A DNA stretch of 64,000 bases from Kitagawia praeruptora. Taxonomy: Eukaryota; Streptophyta; Magnoliopsida; Apiales; Apiaceae. The notes under the pieces are model-generated. The model had not been told where the DNA came from, ran no database searches, and saw nothing but the letters and a program-made list of their open reading frames with translations. How positions within the stretch are numbered: position 1 is the first letter of the stretch; every line of letters starts with the position of its first letter. Shown here piece by piece: positions 23,625 to 35,525 of the stretch. The DNA lies in the NCBI GenBank assembly GCA_037693485.1, contig CM075345.1, positions 84,512,001 to 84,576,000 on the forward strand, given 5' to 3'. A program made the position numbers and the translations under genes.

Positions 23625-23825
23625 CACTGTTTGGCATGGTTTAATGCTAACTTATAAGTTATTTATTTCGAATTTTTTTTGAAAAAAATGTGCATGGAGA
23701 TTTTAACATTTGTTATCTTGCAAAAATAAGTTACTTATTTTAGAAAAAAATACATATTTATATACTTTTTTTCAGAATAAATAACTTATTTTTGAAAAAT
23801 AAAATTTCCTAAACGAAACCATAAT
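23625..23825. mobile_element. MITE-like repeat of the GTTTGG family (copy 1)
   Basis: Starts near GGCACTGTTTGGCATGG and ends with inverted TTCCTAAACGAAACC. The interior is full of AATAACTTATTT-type phrases. Similar units lie at 42612-42815 and 43687-43905. Confidence 0.42.
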
Positions 23826-23878
23826 TTATAACTTAAAATTAAGAAACAAAGGCAGCGGTACCAGAGGAGTGTAATATA

Positions 23879-24393
23879 TAGGCCTGACAATTTGACACAT
23901 GACACGTGAATATGATACGAAACGACACGAAAAATACGGTGTTGGGTTTTGATTTTTGGTACACGAAACACGAAAGTACACGAACACGAAATTACACGAA
24001 ATATTTAGTGTCGGATATGGGTTTTCATTTCGGGTATACGAAAATACACGAAATAAAGATGTTTATAAATTACTAGTTATAGATTTATGTATATATTAAT
24101 ATTATTTTAATAAAGATATATATTTTACACAAAAGTATACATATTTATAAGTTTTTATAGAGTTGTATTTAAATTTATATATTCAAATGTAAAATATTTT
24201 ATGTATATTTCATATTAATATAATATTTATTAATAAATTTTAACTAAATTTTATTTTTATTTTTAAATAATATATACACGAAACATGACACAAAAATACA
24301 CGAATTCATTTATAGTGGATACGAGTTTCACATTCAAGTACATGAATTAATTTCCCTTTCAATCACACAAAACACGAAACGAATCCAGGTCTA
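23879..24393. mobile_element. Non-autonomous hAT element with 8-bp target duplication
   Basis: Begins TAGGCCTGACAATTTG and ends AATCCAGGTCTA, an inverted TAG(G/A)CCTG terminus. GTAATATA occurs immediately before (23871-23878) and after (24394-24401), a perfect 8-bp duplication diagnostic of hAT-type insertion. The subterminal region repeats ACACGAAA/ACACGAAAC motifs. 515 bp, no transposase. Confidence 0.8.
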
Positions 24394-24401
24394 GTAATAT
24401 A

Positions 24402-24767
24402 TATTGGCAGTGATGGAGTGAAGCAATACAGTAAGTTTGAGAGAGACGGTAAGAAAAAGACTTTGTAAAATGGGAAAGGAACTTGTGCTTTGTTTGTTAG
24501 CGGGTGTTTGCTTTTGTCTCGGTAATAGTAGCTTTTTGAATTAATTAATTAATTACTGCACGCTTTTTCATACACCTCCAAAGACCAAACCCTGTCTCAG
24601 CACTAGTCATCATCGAACGAAGACTCCGTTCCCGGCATCTCTCCATTCATTCTTAAATAGTTAAATATACTATAAATAATTAAGTTTTAATAAATTATTA
24701 CATTAATTAATGTTTTATCTTCTACTATATTTCATATAATTATATTTTATTTTATATTTTATTCATA
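24402..24767. other. Short less AT-rich island between transposons
   Basis: Contains a 24-codon frame at 24470-24544 (+) reading MGKELVLCLLAGVCFCLG and then NSSFLN, which looks like a signal peptide. A 15-codon frame lies on the minus strand near 24606-24653. Neither is long enough to call. It may be a relic of a host gene. Confidence 0.25.
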
Positions 24768-25069
24768 CTAGTTTATAATGCTCGCAAAATATAGATTATT
24801 TTTAATTTTTTATAATTTATTTTTAATGTAATATAATATTAAAAATATTAATTTTAATATATTATTAGAAAAATTCGAATCTTACATTTTTGTTGTTAGA
24901 ATAATATTTAGTATTAAATATAAATTAATTTGTTGTTGACAGGCATCAAACCTTAAACTTTAGTCATGATCTATTTAGTTAAAGATTTAACAGTTATGAA
25001 TAAGGGATAATAAAAAATGAAAGAATAACCAAACTATAAATTATACCCTTTTTCGCTTATTATAGTATG
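24768..25069 (-). mobile_element. Short non-autonomous Helitron (degenerate ends)
   Basis: On the + strand it starts A/CTAGTTTATAATGCTCGC (minus-strand 3' end CTAG before T) and ends CGCTTATTATAGTATG, the complement of the Helitron 5' end. It is related by eye to 35936-36335. Confidence 0.5.
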
Positions 25070-25070
25070 G

Positions 25071-26056
25071 TATAAATTTCAATCTCACTAGAACAAACAT
25101 TCAATAGAGCAGAGAAAAGAACTAATATTTTACAAATAAATATTAAGTTAAGAGTTACTAGTTGTTTTTAAAATAAAGGGAAAAAAATACTCTTAACTTT
25201 TTAAAAAGTTTCTAAAAATCTCTTGGATGTTCATTTTAACTCATCATCTTTATACTTTAATTTAAGAGTTTAAATAAAAAATTTCTTGAAAATGATACAA
25301 TCTGTGTAAAAGCAATTCCAAGAAATTAGCTGTTCTTTCTACCTAAACTTGCTTGCTTCTTTCATCAATCTCATGTCCTAAACTGAAATTTAAGAAATTT
25401 TATTTCAAGTTATATTTCAACAATTTTTCAAGTGATCTCTTAAAAATTAGAACACACCTCTCCGGCTCTCCATCCTTATTCATAAGAAAGCTATATTCAA
25501 TCCTTATTTTGTTTTAACTAATAAAATATTAATTTTTCTACTATTTTTTATGTTTTTTCTACTTTTTTATTTAGTGAAATTTGAAATTCATATGATTATA
25601 TTTATAAGAAGTAAATATAGATCTGGCAAATTGGATCTGGATCCGAATAACCGATCCGAAATTCATGGAGTCGAGATCCGATTTTATATTCTAATTAGAT
25701 TAACCGAAATTTAACCGAATCCGTAAGAATTCGATCTGAACCGAAATCCGATCCGATATAGTCAAATCCGATTATTGTCCGAAAACCGATCTCATCCGAT
25801 CCGAAAATTACCCGAACCGAATATCTAATCGATAATAATCCGAAATACTTCATCCGATTAAGATCCAAAACCGATCAAATTCGAAAAAAATATTATCCAA
25901 ACAGAGTATGACTCAAAGTACTATATCCGTTCTAAATTAGAAACTAAAAACACCTATACCGAAAATTATGTGATGAAATAATATTATTGAGATTATATTT
26001 TATTTCTCTGTCCGACTCAAAATATTCTATATTTTAGGACCAAACGTTTTAAAATA

Positions 26057-26132
<76 letters not shown>

Positions 26133-26430
26133 AATATTCATGTATAGTAAATATTTTATTTTGAAAATAAAAACGAATGATATTATTTATTCTAGAAAAT
26201 AGGTATTAAATGTACTTTATATCTACACATGTTAAACCTTCATATCTTCTAAAAACACATGTTTAGTAATTAGTATGTTTGTGAATTGTAATTTACTATA
26301 TTTTTTTTCATAAAATATATAAGGTAATAACTAACAAGGCAACATGGAGTTGTGGTGAGTTTTTAGTTGTTTGAAAAAGTAATGCTCTGTTAAGTGTTTT
26401 TATGTACCTTTAAAATATATATATATATAT

Positions 26431-26474
<44 letters not shown>

Positions 26475-26998
26475 TGGCAAAAAAATAAAAATATATTGAT
26501 AAAATTAGAATTAGACGGTTAAATAATTTATTTAGATAAACGTAAACTCAAAGTAAATACCCAGTAAGGCAGTTATACACTTTTGTAGCGGGATATTTTT
26601 TCACGCAAAACTTTAGGCTGGATTTTAATTTTCGTAAGGCGGGTTTTGCTAAGTTGAGTGATTCTATTTTCTTGTTTTTTTATAAATTTATTAATTTATT
26701 TTCGTAGTATAGAGTATATATGAAAATTATTATTATTATTATTATATCCTTATCATAAACGTAAAAGAGATGTTATCCATAATTTTGATCATTGTACTGT
26801 CAAAATAATCTCATCCGTCTCTCAATCGTCGAATTTAATATTTTTTAAATTGGATGATCAAGATTATATCATATTACAAAAGAAAATTTTAATTTAAAAA
26901 TTATATAATTAGAAAGGTTGCATCAGAAGTGAATTTTAAAAAGAAAATTATATTCTAAAAATGATATAATTAAAAAGGTTGTATTAGAAAGAAAAAAA
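25071..26998. other. AT-rich sequence with microsatellites, no gene seen
   Basis: Holds (CA)n at 26057-26098, (TA)n at 26099-26130 and 26416-26471, and (ATT)n near 26725-26745. The last ~130 bp (26870-27000) are ~70-bp AT-rich units ending GTTGCATCAGAA / GTTGTATTAGAA that resume after the LINE at about 35740. Reversed relatives occur at 49136-49400. Confidence 0.5.
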
Positions 26999-27014
26999 AA
27001 AGCAGTATACGGAT

Positions 27015-29675
27015 GTGGGGGGGGGAAATTGGGGATCTAGGGTTCGTAAGGATAGTTCCTCAATTGCAAAATTGAATGGATATAGGACTAGTGAATTGAA
27101 TGAATGGAGATTGAAAGAGTCAAAGGAAGCCAAGAGTTTGATGGAGAAGAATGGTTCGGAGTTACAGTTGCCGGGTGATACGAGGAAGGTATTAAGAGTA
27201 CAAGAGGAGGTCATCAGATATGGATTCCTCCTGGAGAAAGAGCTTTTCCGAGCTATTGTCAAAGGTAATCATAAATGGTTGGATATTGCTAAGGCAAAAA
27301 TTGATTTCCTCAAGGATAAAATTAATCCTGAATTGCTTGAGGAGGGTGTTAAAGGCGAGGAAGAGGTGTTGTGTAATATCTATTCTTTTCTACATATTGA
27401 GGGATGGTGGGAGAAGGCCTGCAATCTTAAAGTAAACAATTTGGGTTTTTTTACTGAGAAGATACAGAATTGTATTGATGAAGAGGAGGAGGCTTTAATC
27501 AAGTTTATCTGGGCTAATAAGAGTCTGGTACATCCTAATATTCTCAAAATAATTCATAAGCGGGATAATGAAAGTCTTCGGATGGCTTTGAACCAAATTC
27601 ACTATGGTTCTTTGAAAACGGTAAGAGAAGTGAGGGAATCGAAGGCCCTTAGAATGGAAGCCGAGTTCACAGAAGGATTGGTGGAAGATAGAAATTATAA
27701 AGGAGAATTGAGGATTCGGAGCAGAAATGAATCTCTTTGGAATGATGAAAAGGAGGAGGCTTTCCTCAGAAATAAGCTGCTAGGAAAAAAGGATCTAAGT
27801 AAGTATAACCAGATGCAAATCATTCGTAACTTTATCAGTTGTTTCAGTGATCTAATTGAACCGGGTGTTTTTAATGAAGCTTTGAAGGGGGATGACAAAG
27901 CTTTATCCTTAGCGCTAGGTCAAATTCATCAAAAGTCCTTAGAGGATAAGCCTAGGTTATCATTGTCTTATAAGGAAGTTCTGCTAGCCCAACCTCAAGT
28001 TAAGGTTACTAAGTCAGAGGTAGTGAATAAGGTTAAGGAAAAGGTTCCCTTCACAAGCAAGACAGTCTTTTTTACTGGGATTTCAGATTCGATGCAAGCC
28101 AAGGACTTATGGAGCTTTTTCAAAAAAGTGGGTACTATAAAGGATATCATTCTACCGAAAAAGAAGGATAAATACAATAATAGGTATGGTTTTCTTGTGC
28201 TTCCCAGCGCTTCTCAGGCTTCGGATGTTATTAAGAGACTAAATGGTTCTTCCCTTGGAGATAATAAGCTAATCCTGACCTTTGCTCGGCCTAAGAATAA
28301 ATTGAATGGCAACAAAGAGGAAGTAGCTGTGAAGAAGACGAATGTTAATAACACGTCTTCTGATGACTCCAAGACTCCTATTGCGCTTAACATTAATGAG
28401 TCATACTTAAAGGAGTTAGAAAGGTGTGTGCTATTGGAAACTGTTAAAATGGAGTTGGTAAGCTCAGTCAGTATGATAGTGGAAGGACTAGGTTTTGAAG
28501 ATGTGGAGATTAGAGGGCTTTCAGGATTCTCTTTTATTGTTTTCTTCCAGTTTGAGGAAAACTTGGAAGAAGTTGACTTAGAATTTCTGAAAGTAGGTTT
28601 AAAAAATGTTAGGAAAATAGACTGGGATGATTTTGTTCCCACTAGGAAAGCTTGGGTTGAATGCAGAGGGATTCCACTAGTTGCCTGGTCAGAAGATAAT
28701 TGCAAAATCTTGTGCAGTAATCTTGGGAATATAGTACGGTTTTCTTCTATAGTTTCTAATGAGGATTGCTATCAAGTCCCTGCTTTCTGCATTGAGACTC
28801 GTCTTACGGGAAGAATTTATCAAATTGGAGTTGTATGTATCCAAGGGAGGAGCTGGAATTATCGTTTGGTGGAGGTTGAGTTTCCTTCAAATTCAAATCC
28901 TTGTTTTAAGGAGCTCGAGGAGGGAGAATATATTGGTATGTTTGAAACTCGAGATCAATCTTCATCAAAGCTGCAAAAGGAAAATTGTCCTTCAGGGAAT
29001 CGGGATAATAGTTGGAAACAAGAAGAGGTTCTTTCGGAGTCTTCTGGTTTAGAAGTAGTTGACAAAGTCTTTGATAATGAATTGATAGGACATAAACCAT
29101 TTTGTGAAAGAGAGAAGTCCCTTAGTGAAGGAGAATTCGATCCAAATGATGGTAGGGAATCTGATTACTGTAAGAGTCCTGATAGGAGTATAGTAGCAGA
29201 AAGTTTGTCTAATAACTCTTGTGTTAATCCAGTTACTCCTAGATCCCTCCCTTCGATTGATGAACACAACAAGTGGGAATGGAGAAGTGATAATTCATCG
29301 GGTATTGACACGGTGGGTAGTAGGTCTGCATGTTCTCAATTATGCTCTTTGTTAGATGACAGCAAGGGAAATGATCTTTCTAATAGGTGTTTGTCCCAGC
29401 CATCTCTTTTGAATGAAGTTAAGGCACTACAAATAAATAGTAGGAGGGGGAGGCCAAGGAAATTTTCTGCCCAGAAGGTTAATAAATTTTTTAAAGTCCC
29501 AAGGAACAGAAAAACAGCTAAAGGTGAAGGGCTCCAAATTATTGATTCAAGTTTGATTGAGAATTACTGGGATGAAGCAAAAGAAATTTATGAAACAGGG
29601 ATTAATATGGGATTAATACCTGTAAACAATGAGGTGGAATCCCTTTCCTTGATAAGGAAACAGTTGTTTGTTTAA
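27015..29675 (+). CDS. LINE ORF1 protein with RRM (RNA-binding, gag-like)
   Basis: The 886-codon open frame has no upstream in-frame ATG; the first is at 27141. An ATG at 27013 is out of frame by one base across a nine-G run (27017-27025), so the true start may be there and a G lost. Residues 70-310 hold degenerate helical repeats (compare ESLRMALNQIHYGSL with KALSLALGQIHQKSL). An RRM spans about 349-426 with RNP2-like VFFTGI and RNP1-like RYGFLVLP. A DUF4283-like region follows at about 455-650 (DWDDFVPTRKAWVECRGIPL), then an acidic/serine-rich linker and a basic GRPRKFSAQK patch near 835. ORF1 proteins coat LINE RNA. ORF2 starts 56 bp downstream. The frame is otherwise intact. Confidence 0.8.
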   Translation: MGGGNWGSRVRKDSSSIAKLNGYRTSELNEWRLKESKEAKSLMEKNGSELQLPGDTRKVLRVQEEVIRYGFLLEKELFRAIVKGNHKWLDIAKAKIDFLKDKINPELLEEGVKGEEEVLCNIYSFLHIEGWWEKACNLKVNNLGFFTEKIQNCIDEEEEALIKFIWANKSLVHPNILKIIHKRDNESLRMALNQIHYGSLKTVREVRESKALRMEAEFTEGLVEDRNYKGELRIRSRNESLWNDEKEEAFLRNKLLGKKDLSKYNQMQIIRNFISCFSDLIEPGVFNEALKGDDKALSLALGQIHQKSLEDKPRLSLSYKEVLLAQPQVKVTKSEVVNKVKEKVPFTSKTVFFTGISDSMQAKDLWSFFKKVGTIKDIILPKKKDKYNNRYGFLVLPSASQASDVIKRLNGSSLGDNKLILTFARPKNKLNGNKEEVAVKKTNVNNTSSDDSKTPIALNINESYLKELERCVLLETVKMELVSSVSMIVEGLGFEDVEIRGLSGFSFIVFFQFEENLEEVDLEFLKVGLKNVRKIDWDDFVPTRKAWVECRGIPLVAWSEDNCKILCSNLGNIVRFSSIVSNEDCYQVPAFCIETRLTGRIYQIGVVCIQGRSWNYRLVEVEFPSNSNPCFKELEEGEYIGMFETRDQSSSKLQKENCPSGNRDNSWKQEEVLSESSGLEVVDKVFDNELIGHKPFCEREKSLSEGEFDPNDGRESDYCKSPDRSIVAESLSNNSCVNPVTPRSLPSIDEHNKWEWRSDNSSGIDTVGSRSACSQLCSLLDDSKGNDLSNRCLSQPSLLNEVKALQINSRRGRPRKFSAQKVNKFFKVPRNRKTAKGEGLQIIDSSLIENYWDEAKEIYETGINMGLIPVNNEVESLSLIRKQLFV

Positions 29676-29731
29676 ACAATTATTTCTTTCTTAGTTCCTA
29701 TCATTCAGATTCTCAATTTTAGTTATTTTAT

Positions 29732-32700
29732 ATGGAGCTACAATCTTTGGTATGTTGGAATGTTAGAGGAGCAGCGAGTGACTTAAATAAATTAAATATT
29801 CGATCGGTGGTTTCTGAAGCTAAGGCTTCATTGTTATGTGTGCAAGAAACAAAGACTCAAAGTTGGAATGATAAGAGTATGAGATCTTTGGGATTAGGGC
29901 CTAACATAGGTTGGATTGAAGTCCCTGCTGTGGGACTTTCAGGTGGTATTCTGACTGTATGGAACAAAGATGTTTTTAGGTTTGATTCTTTCTTAACTTC
30001 TCCGTATTGGATATGTGCCCAAGGGTTTTTTGTATTCTCTAATCATCCTTTAGTTTGTTTCAATGTCTATGCTCCTCAGAAGATAGATAGGAAGTTGCAG
30101 GTATGGGAAGAAATTTATAGTATTCTTCAAAATAATAAGAATGCCAGGGCTTTAATCATGGGGGATTTCAACTCGGTTCTTTATCAATTTGAAAGAGATA
30201 ACTGTGAATATAGCAAAAGGGACTCAGATATCTTTTTGGATTTTGTCTCTGCTAATGCTCTCCTAGAGGTTCCAATTATTAACTCATCTTTTACTTGGTT
30301 TGGGCCAGCAAATAAGAAAAGTAAATTGGATAGAGCCTTTATTAACCATCTATGGGCTGAGACTGGTGATTGGGTATCCATTGCTCAGTGCAGAAGGAAT
30401 TCAGATCACAAACCTCTGATTCTCCAATGTTCAAAGCTTAGATGGGGTCCGAAACCTTTTAAGTTTTTCAATGTCTGGCTTGAGGATAAATCATTGTTAC
30501 AATTACTTAGTGCCAAGTGGGATAAGTCCTTAATTACTAATCTAAATTCCAAATTCAAGTTGCTAAGGGAGACTACGAAGGAGTGGAATAAGAAAGGTTT
30601 TGGGAACATTAATAAAAGGATTGCTATTGTGGAAGGTGAGCAAGATAGAGCGGACTCTCTTGATTTGGATTCAAATACCAAGCTAGAAATTAAAAGTAAA
30701 CTGGATAATTTGTATAGAATAAAAGCTAGTATGCTTGGTCAAACGGCAAGGCTGAAATGGCAACTGTGTGGAGAGAAGAATACCAAGTTTTTCCATAGGG
30801 CTATTACAGCTAGAAGGAAATCTAATAGTATTCTAGGACTGCAAGCAAATGGTAATTGGTTAACTTCTCCTTCAGCAATTAGAAACTCATTATTTGAGCA
30901 TTTTGAGAAATTCTTGGGCAATGAGCATGGCAGTAACGTTTTTCAGCTACCTTATGGTTGTTTAAAATCTCTGCCATCGGATATTAAGTCTGATTTAGTG
31001 AAGGAGTTTACTCTGGGGGAGATAGAAGATGCTTTAAAAGATACAGAGTCCTCTAAAGCCCCGGGTCCTGATGGGCTGAACGCTGGTGTATTGAAATCTC
31101 TGTGGAGCACAATCAAATTGGATGTCTTACATTTTTTCTCTAATTTCTATCACTCAGGGGTTATACCAAAAGGCTGTAATGCTTCATTTATTGTTCTAAT
31201 TTCTAAATCAGATTCTGCAAATCAGGCTTCGGACTTCAGGCCCATCAGTTTAATGAATGCTATAATGAAACTTCTTACTAAAGTGCTGGCCAGAAGATTA
31301 AAAGGGGTGATGGATATCCTTGTCTCTGATTCCCAAATGGCTTTTATCAGAGGTAGGCAGCTTTCTGATTGTGTCCTTATTACTAGTGAAGTTTATGCTG
31401 CTCTCAAATCTCGTAAAAGTAAAGGTGTGATTATGAAAATAGATTTTGTGAAAGCTTTTGACTCATTAAGCTGGGATTTCATTCTGCAAGTTCTGGATTG
31501 TATGAATTTTGACCAGAAATGGATCTCTTGGATCAAATCGATCTTGGATTCTGCTAGGATCTCCATTCTGGTTAATGGGTCAGCCACTTCAGAATTTTCC
31601 CCTAAGAGAGGACTTCGTCAAGGTGATCCCTTATCACCCCTTTTGTTTAATTTAATTGGTGAAGTCTTAGCACATTTGTTGCAAATTGCAAAGAACAAGG
31701 GGATTTTTTCAGGCATCAGGCTACCAAACTGTAGTATGGATATCACTCACTTACAATTTGCGGATGACGTCATTCTATTCTTACATAATGATTTCAATTC
31801 TATATCAGGAGTAAAGAGAGTGTTGCAGTGTTTCTACTTATTATCTGGGCTCAAAATAAATTTTCACAAAAGCAGCCTGTTTGGGTTTGAGGAGGATAAG
31901 TCTACTATCTCCAAGTGGGCAGGTTTTTTGGAATGTAAGGTGGGGGTGGTACCTTTTAAATACTTAGGAGTGACTATTGCTGCATCTCCTAGGAATGTTA
32001 AGTTCTGGGATCCTCTTATTCTGAAGTTTAAAAACAAGCTGGAATCTTGGGATCCAGATCATTTATCAATTGCTGGAAGATTGATCCTTCTTAAAGCCTG
32101 TTTGGATAGCTTACCAGTGTTCTGGTTCAGTCTTTTTTTATCCCTCAATCGGTAATTTTGTCTTTGGAAAAATTAAGAAGGAATTTTCTTTGGGATTCTA
32201 GCTCTTATGGAGGTAGCAAACTCCATCTCTTAAATTGGGATTAAGTTTATCGGGGGAAAAAAGAAGGAGGGCTAGGAATAGTGCTTCTTAGGACTAGGAA
32301 TCTTGCTTTGCTAGCAAAGTGGTGGTGGAGGAGTTATAAAGAAAGAAACAGGTTGTGGAATAAAATTCTAATGGAAAGGTATGGAAGGGCACTTCACTAT
32401 AATCTGCAAGATATCCCAGAAGATCTCAGTGTTTCTTATTTAGTTCTTAATTTTCTTAAGTTGAAAAGGAATAAAAACATGGTTCAGTTTTTAAATCAGC
32501 AATGCTTCAAGTGGTGCTTAGGTAATGGTGAATTAATTTACTTCTGGGAAGACTTCTGGACAGAGGGGGGTCCCTTAATGTTCAAGCTACCAAGGTTGTA
32601 CAGAATTTCGAAGTTAAAGCACTCTTCAGTTCGTTGTTTTTTGGATAGCTGGGAGTCGAATGGTGATGGTGAGTTATTATGGAGTAGGAATCTTCACTCC

Positions 32701-33870
32701 AGAGATCAAGAGGACGTTCTTAGCCTTTCAACGATTGTCAATTCTATCTCTCTTAATAGGAAAGAGGATAGCCTGTATTGGGTACCTAGTAAAGGAGTAT
32801 TCTCTACTAAGAGCTGCACTCTTCTTCTTTCTCATAGATCTCAGCCCTTTCAGCCATCTCACGAGTTTTGGAGTAAAATCTGGTCTATGAAAGTACCTCC
32901 TAAGATTTCTATCTTTCTTTAGAAAGTTCAGAGATCAATCTTACCTAATAGACTTTTTCTTAACTCCAGATTGTCCCATTTATCCTCGTTATGTGCTTGG
33001 TGCGATAAGGAGGCTGAGTCCAATAATCATCTCTTCTGGAAATGCGAACTAGCTAAGTGGGCATGGGATCACGTGGGTAATTGGTGGAGTGTCTCCAGCC
33101 AGCTCAATAATATAAATGATTTCTCTCTTCCTTGTCTGATGACTCTTTTCAAGGGTAAGGGTATTTGCAGAGTTTGGGAATAGGTAATCGCTGCCTCAAT
33201 TTGGACAATATGGTTGGCCAGAAATGAGTTCCTATTTTCAGGTAATAAGTTGGAGAGGTCTTCATTAATTCATTTGATCAATTTTAGAGTGTGTAAATGG
33301 GGAAAAGCTTCTAAGTTAATCGATTTTGGTAATGAACCTCTTTGGCTAGTCAATCCACATGGTGCCTGGGCACTCTATCATTTCTCTGTTTCTAAGAAAT
33401 ATTGGGAGCAAAAATTCGAGGTTTTCAATTTCATTTGTGGAGTAGATGGTGCATGGAAGGTGTTCGAAGATGGTAGCTTTGCCGGAGGAGTAGGTGGTTT
33501 TATTAAAAACAAGAAAGGTGAATTGTTATACTCCTTTTCTGGTCCTGTGCCAGTTTCGTCTAGTGTTGAAGCAGAGATAGAAGCTATATTGCATGTGATG
33601 AGGTTCTTGCTTAATCAACATTGTGGGAATAGCACAAAAATTGTCATTTGTTCGGATTCAGTAGTAGCTATTGAAGAGTTAAGGACGGGCTTGAGGTCGT
33701 ACCTTCCTATTTATGGCCCTATTCATAATCTTGTTTTGTTATTGGACTCTCTTTTCTTTTTACATTATGTTCCTAGAGATATCAATGAGAATGCTGATTC
33801 TCTGGCTAAAGCTGGGCTGGATAGGACTACTTTGTCTTTCTTTTGGGCTTCTAATTTGAGTTTCCAATAG
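29732..33870 (+). pseudogene. LINE ORF2: endonuclease, reverse transcriptase, RNase H (few breaks)
   Basis: The N-terminus is an apurinic-type endonuclease (SLVCWNVRGA, VQETKTQ, MGDFNSVL near residue 143, SDHKPL near 224). RT spans about residues 440-735 (KAPGPDGLNAG, FRPISLMNA, IDFVKAFDSLSW, RGLRQGDPLSPLLF, FADDVILFL), with the catalytic ADD intact. The frame shifts at a T7 run (about 32131-32137) and stops at 32153. Coding continues in the next frame with a TAA near 32242, a TAG at 32920-32922 and a TAG at 33181-33183. The zinc-ribbon-like CAWCDKEAESNNHLFWKC and an RNase H domain (DGSFAGGVGG, SVEAEIEAIL, SDSVVAIEEL, RDINENADSLAKAG) end at 33870. It copies the LINE RNA by target-primed reverse transcription. 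The breaks are few, so insertion was probably recent. Confidence 0.82.
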
Positions 33871-34231
33871 GCCTTCGGGTCTTTTTTTCTCCCAGTGGCG
33901 TGTTGGGTGTTTTTCTGAGTGATTATTGAGGGTTAATTTTAATGTTTTTTCGTGGGGGATTATTCATATTTGGAGGTATTTTTTTTAAAAAAAAGTTTCT
34001 CTCTCATTCTTTTGGAGGGAATTTGTCTCTTTTCCCAAGAACCATTCTGTCAGTGCTAATTCCCAATGCTTTGCATAGAGTCCTATGCAATTCTCATTAC
34101 TCTTTACCAGCTGTTTGTTTTGGAATACTAACAGTCTCATAGTATCTATAAGAGAATGTCTTACCACTGTGTATCTATAACAGTTTTCTTTTCTGCTCTC
34201 TCATACTCTTTCCTTTTGTGTTATCATCCTA

Positions 34232-35525
34232 ATGGAACTCATTTGGACGGTTCCGGAAGAAGGTGTCGTAAAAGTAAATGTGCATTTTGTTTCTGTGCTT
34301 GAGCCCTTGCAGAATGCTAATACCAATGGAGTGGGAGTTTTAATCAGAGATTCGAATGGTGAAATGCTTTGGGGGGGCCTTGGGCCCTATGCAAGGAATG
34401 AATGAAGAAGAAGCTACTCTTTGGGGAGTTCACTCAGGGATGGTTCAGGCCCATAGGTTGGGTTTCAACTCGACAATGGTTGAAATTGTTAACCATGATG
34501 TGTTTGATACTATTCTCTTTCAAGATCAGATTGTTATTCAAGAAGATCTAAGGTTAGTACTTTCCCAGATGACATCTTTCCATGCTAATCATTTTATTGA
34601 AGGTGTTACTCAGAGACTGGTCTCAGTTGTGCATCCAGAAGTTAATAGGTCTGCTGAATACATGGCCTCGTATGGTATGGCTAATTTTCCTTCTTTTGTG
34701 AGTGCACAAGGGGTGTTTGGGAATCTCCAACACTTCTTGGATCTGGATATGGGTGTGATGTTCCCATTCCAAGTTCTTGGGATGGAGTTAAACCTTATTC
34801 ATGGCGAAATTTTTGACCCTTCTGCGCATTTGGTCACTGCTGTTTATGAAGAAGCTACTATGAATGTTATTAGTACCATTCCAATGGAGGAGATTGTTCC
34901 TTTCGGGAACTTAAATGAGTTGATTGGCACGGATTTTCAAAATGAGAATCATCTTGAGCTTATGAACGATATTGCTGTAGGAATGGAGGTATATAGAAAT
35001 GTTGGAGGAATGAAAGTGTTTCCTAGCCTTTCTGAGACTAACAACCCTTCAATTCAGATTGATGGTGTTAATTCTTTGGGTGTCTCTAAGATTCCTAGCC
35101 GTATGAAGGGAAAAGAAAAAGTGTTGACAGAATATAATTTCAATGTCGATGGACTATTAACCTCAGAAGCTATTAAATTGCTTGATGACAAAAGTCTGGG
35201 TAAAATCTCTAAGGTTTTTGATTCTGCAACTGTTGATCTTGAGAAGGAGGTTTTTCAGGGGTTTTTTGCTAAAGATGTTTTAGAAGCTGCTGTCAACAAT
35301 AATCTGGAAGCTTTATTGGCTAAGGCAAAAGTACCAGTGAAGAAAGGTGTTGTTGAGGAGCTTCGAGTCGGGAGGGTTATGCCTTCTCAGTCTCTTACTA
35401 TTCAGGATCCTTTCCACGAGCTTATGGATGTGAAGAATGGGATTATTGAGCTGGATATGTTGGAGGAAATCGAATTGAACAAGAAGGCGTGGTTGCATTC
35501 AGGAGTGTTTGTCTCAGTGGGATAG
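34232..35525 (+). pseudogene. LINE ORF3: RNase H-like domain plus novel C-terminal region, one frameshift
   Basis: A frame opens at ATG 34232 (MELIWTVPEEGVVKVNVHFV, then GVGVLIRDSNGEMLWGG), the start pattern of plant RVT_3 RNase H-like domains. At the seven-G run 34372-34378 it loses frame. The continuing frame (EEEATLWGVHSGMVQAHRLG, VEIVNHDVFDTI, SAEYMASYGM) completes the domain and stays open to 35525. The usual first acidic residue (DGS/DGA position) reads NVH, and the HxDVF segment replaces the usual SDS, so catalysis is doubtful. The last ~140 residues (LEKEVFQGFFAKDVLEAAVN, NLEALLAKAK) look helical and resemble the ORF1 repeats. It lies before the poly(A), so it belongs to the LINE transcript. 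It could alternatively be transduced host sequence. Confidence 0.6.

Noticed and set aside
26057..26130. (CA)n/(TA)n tract as a regulatory element
   Set aside because: Ordinary compound microsatellite inside hAT-derived AT-rich DNA, with no gene nearby.
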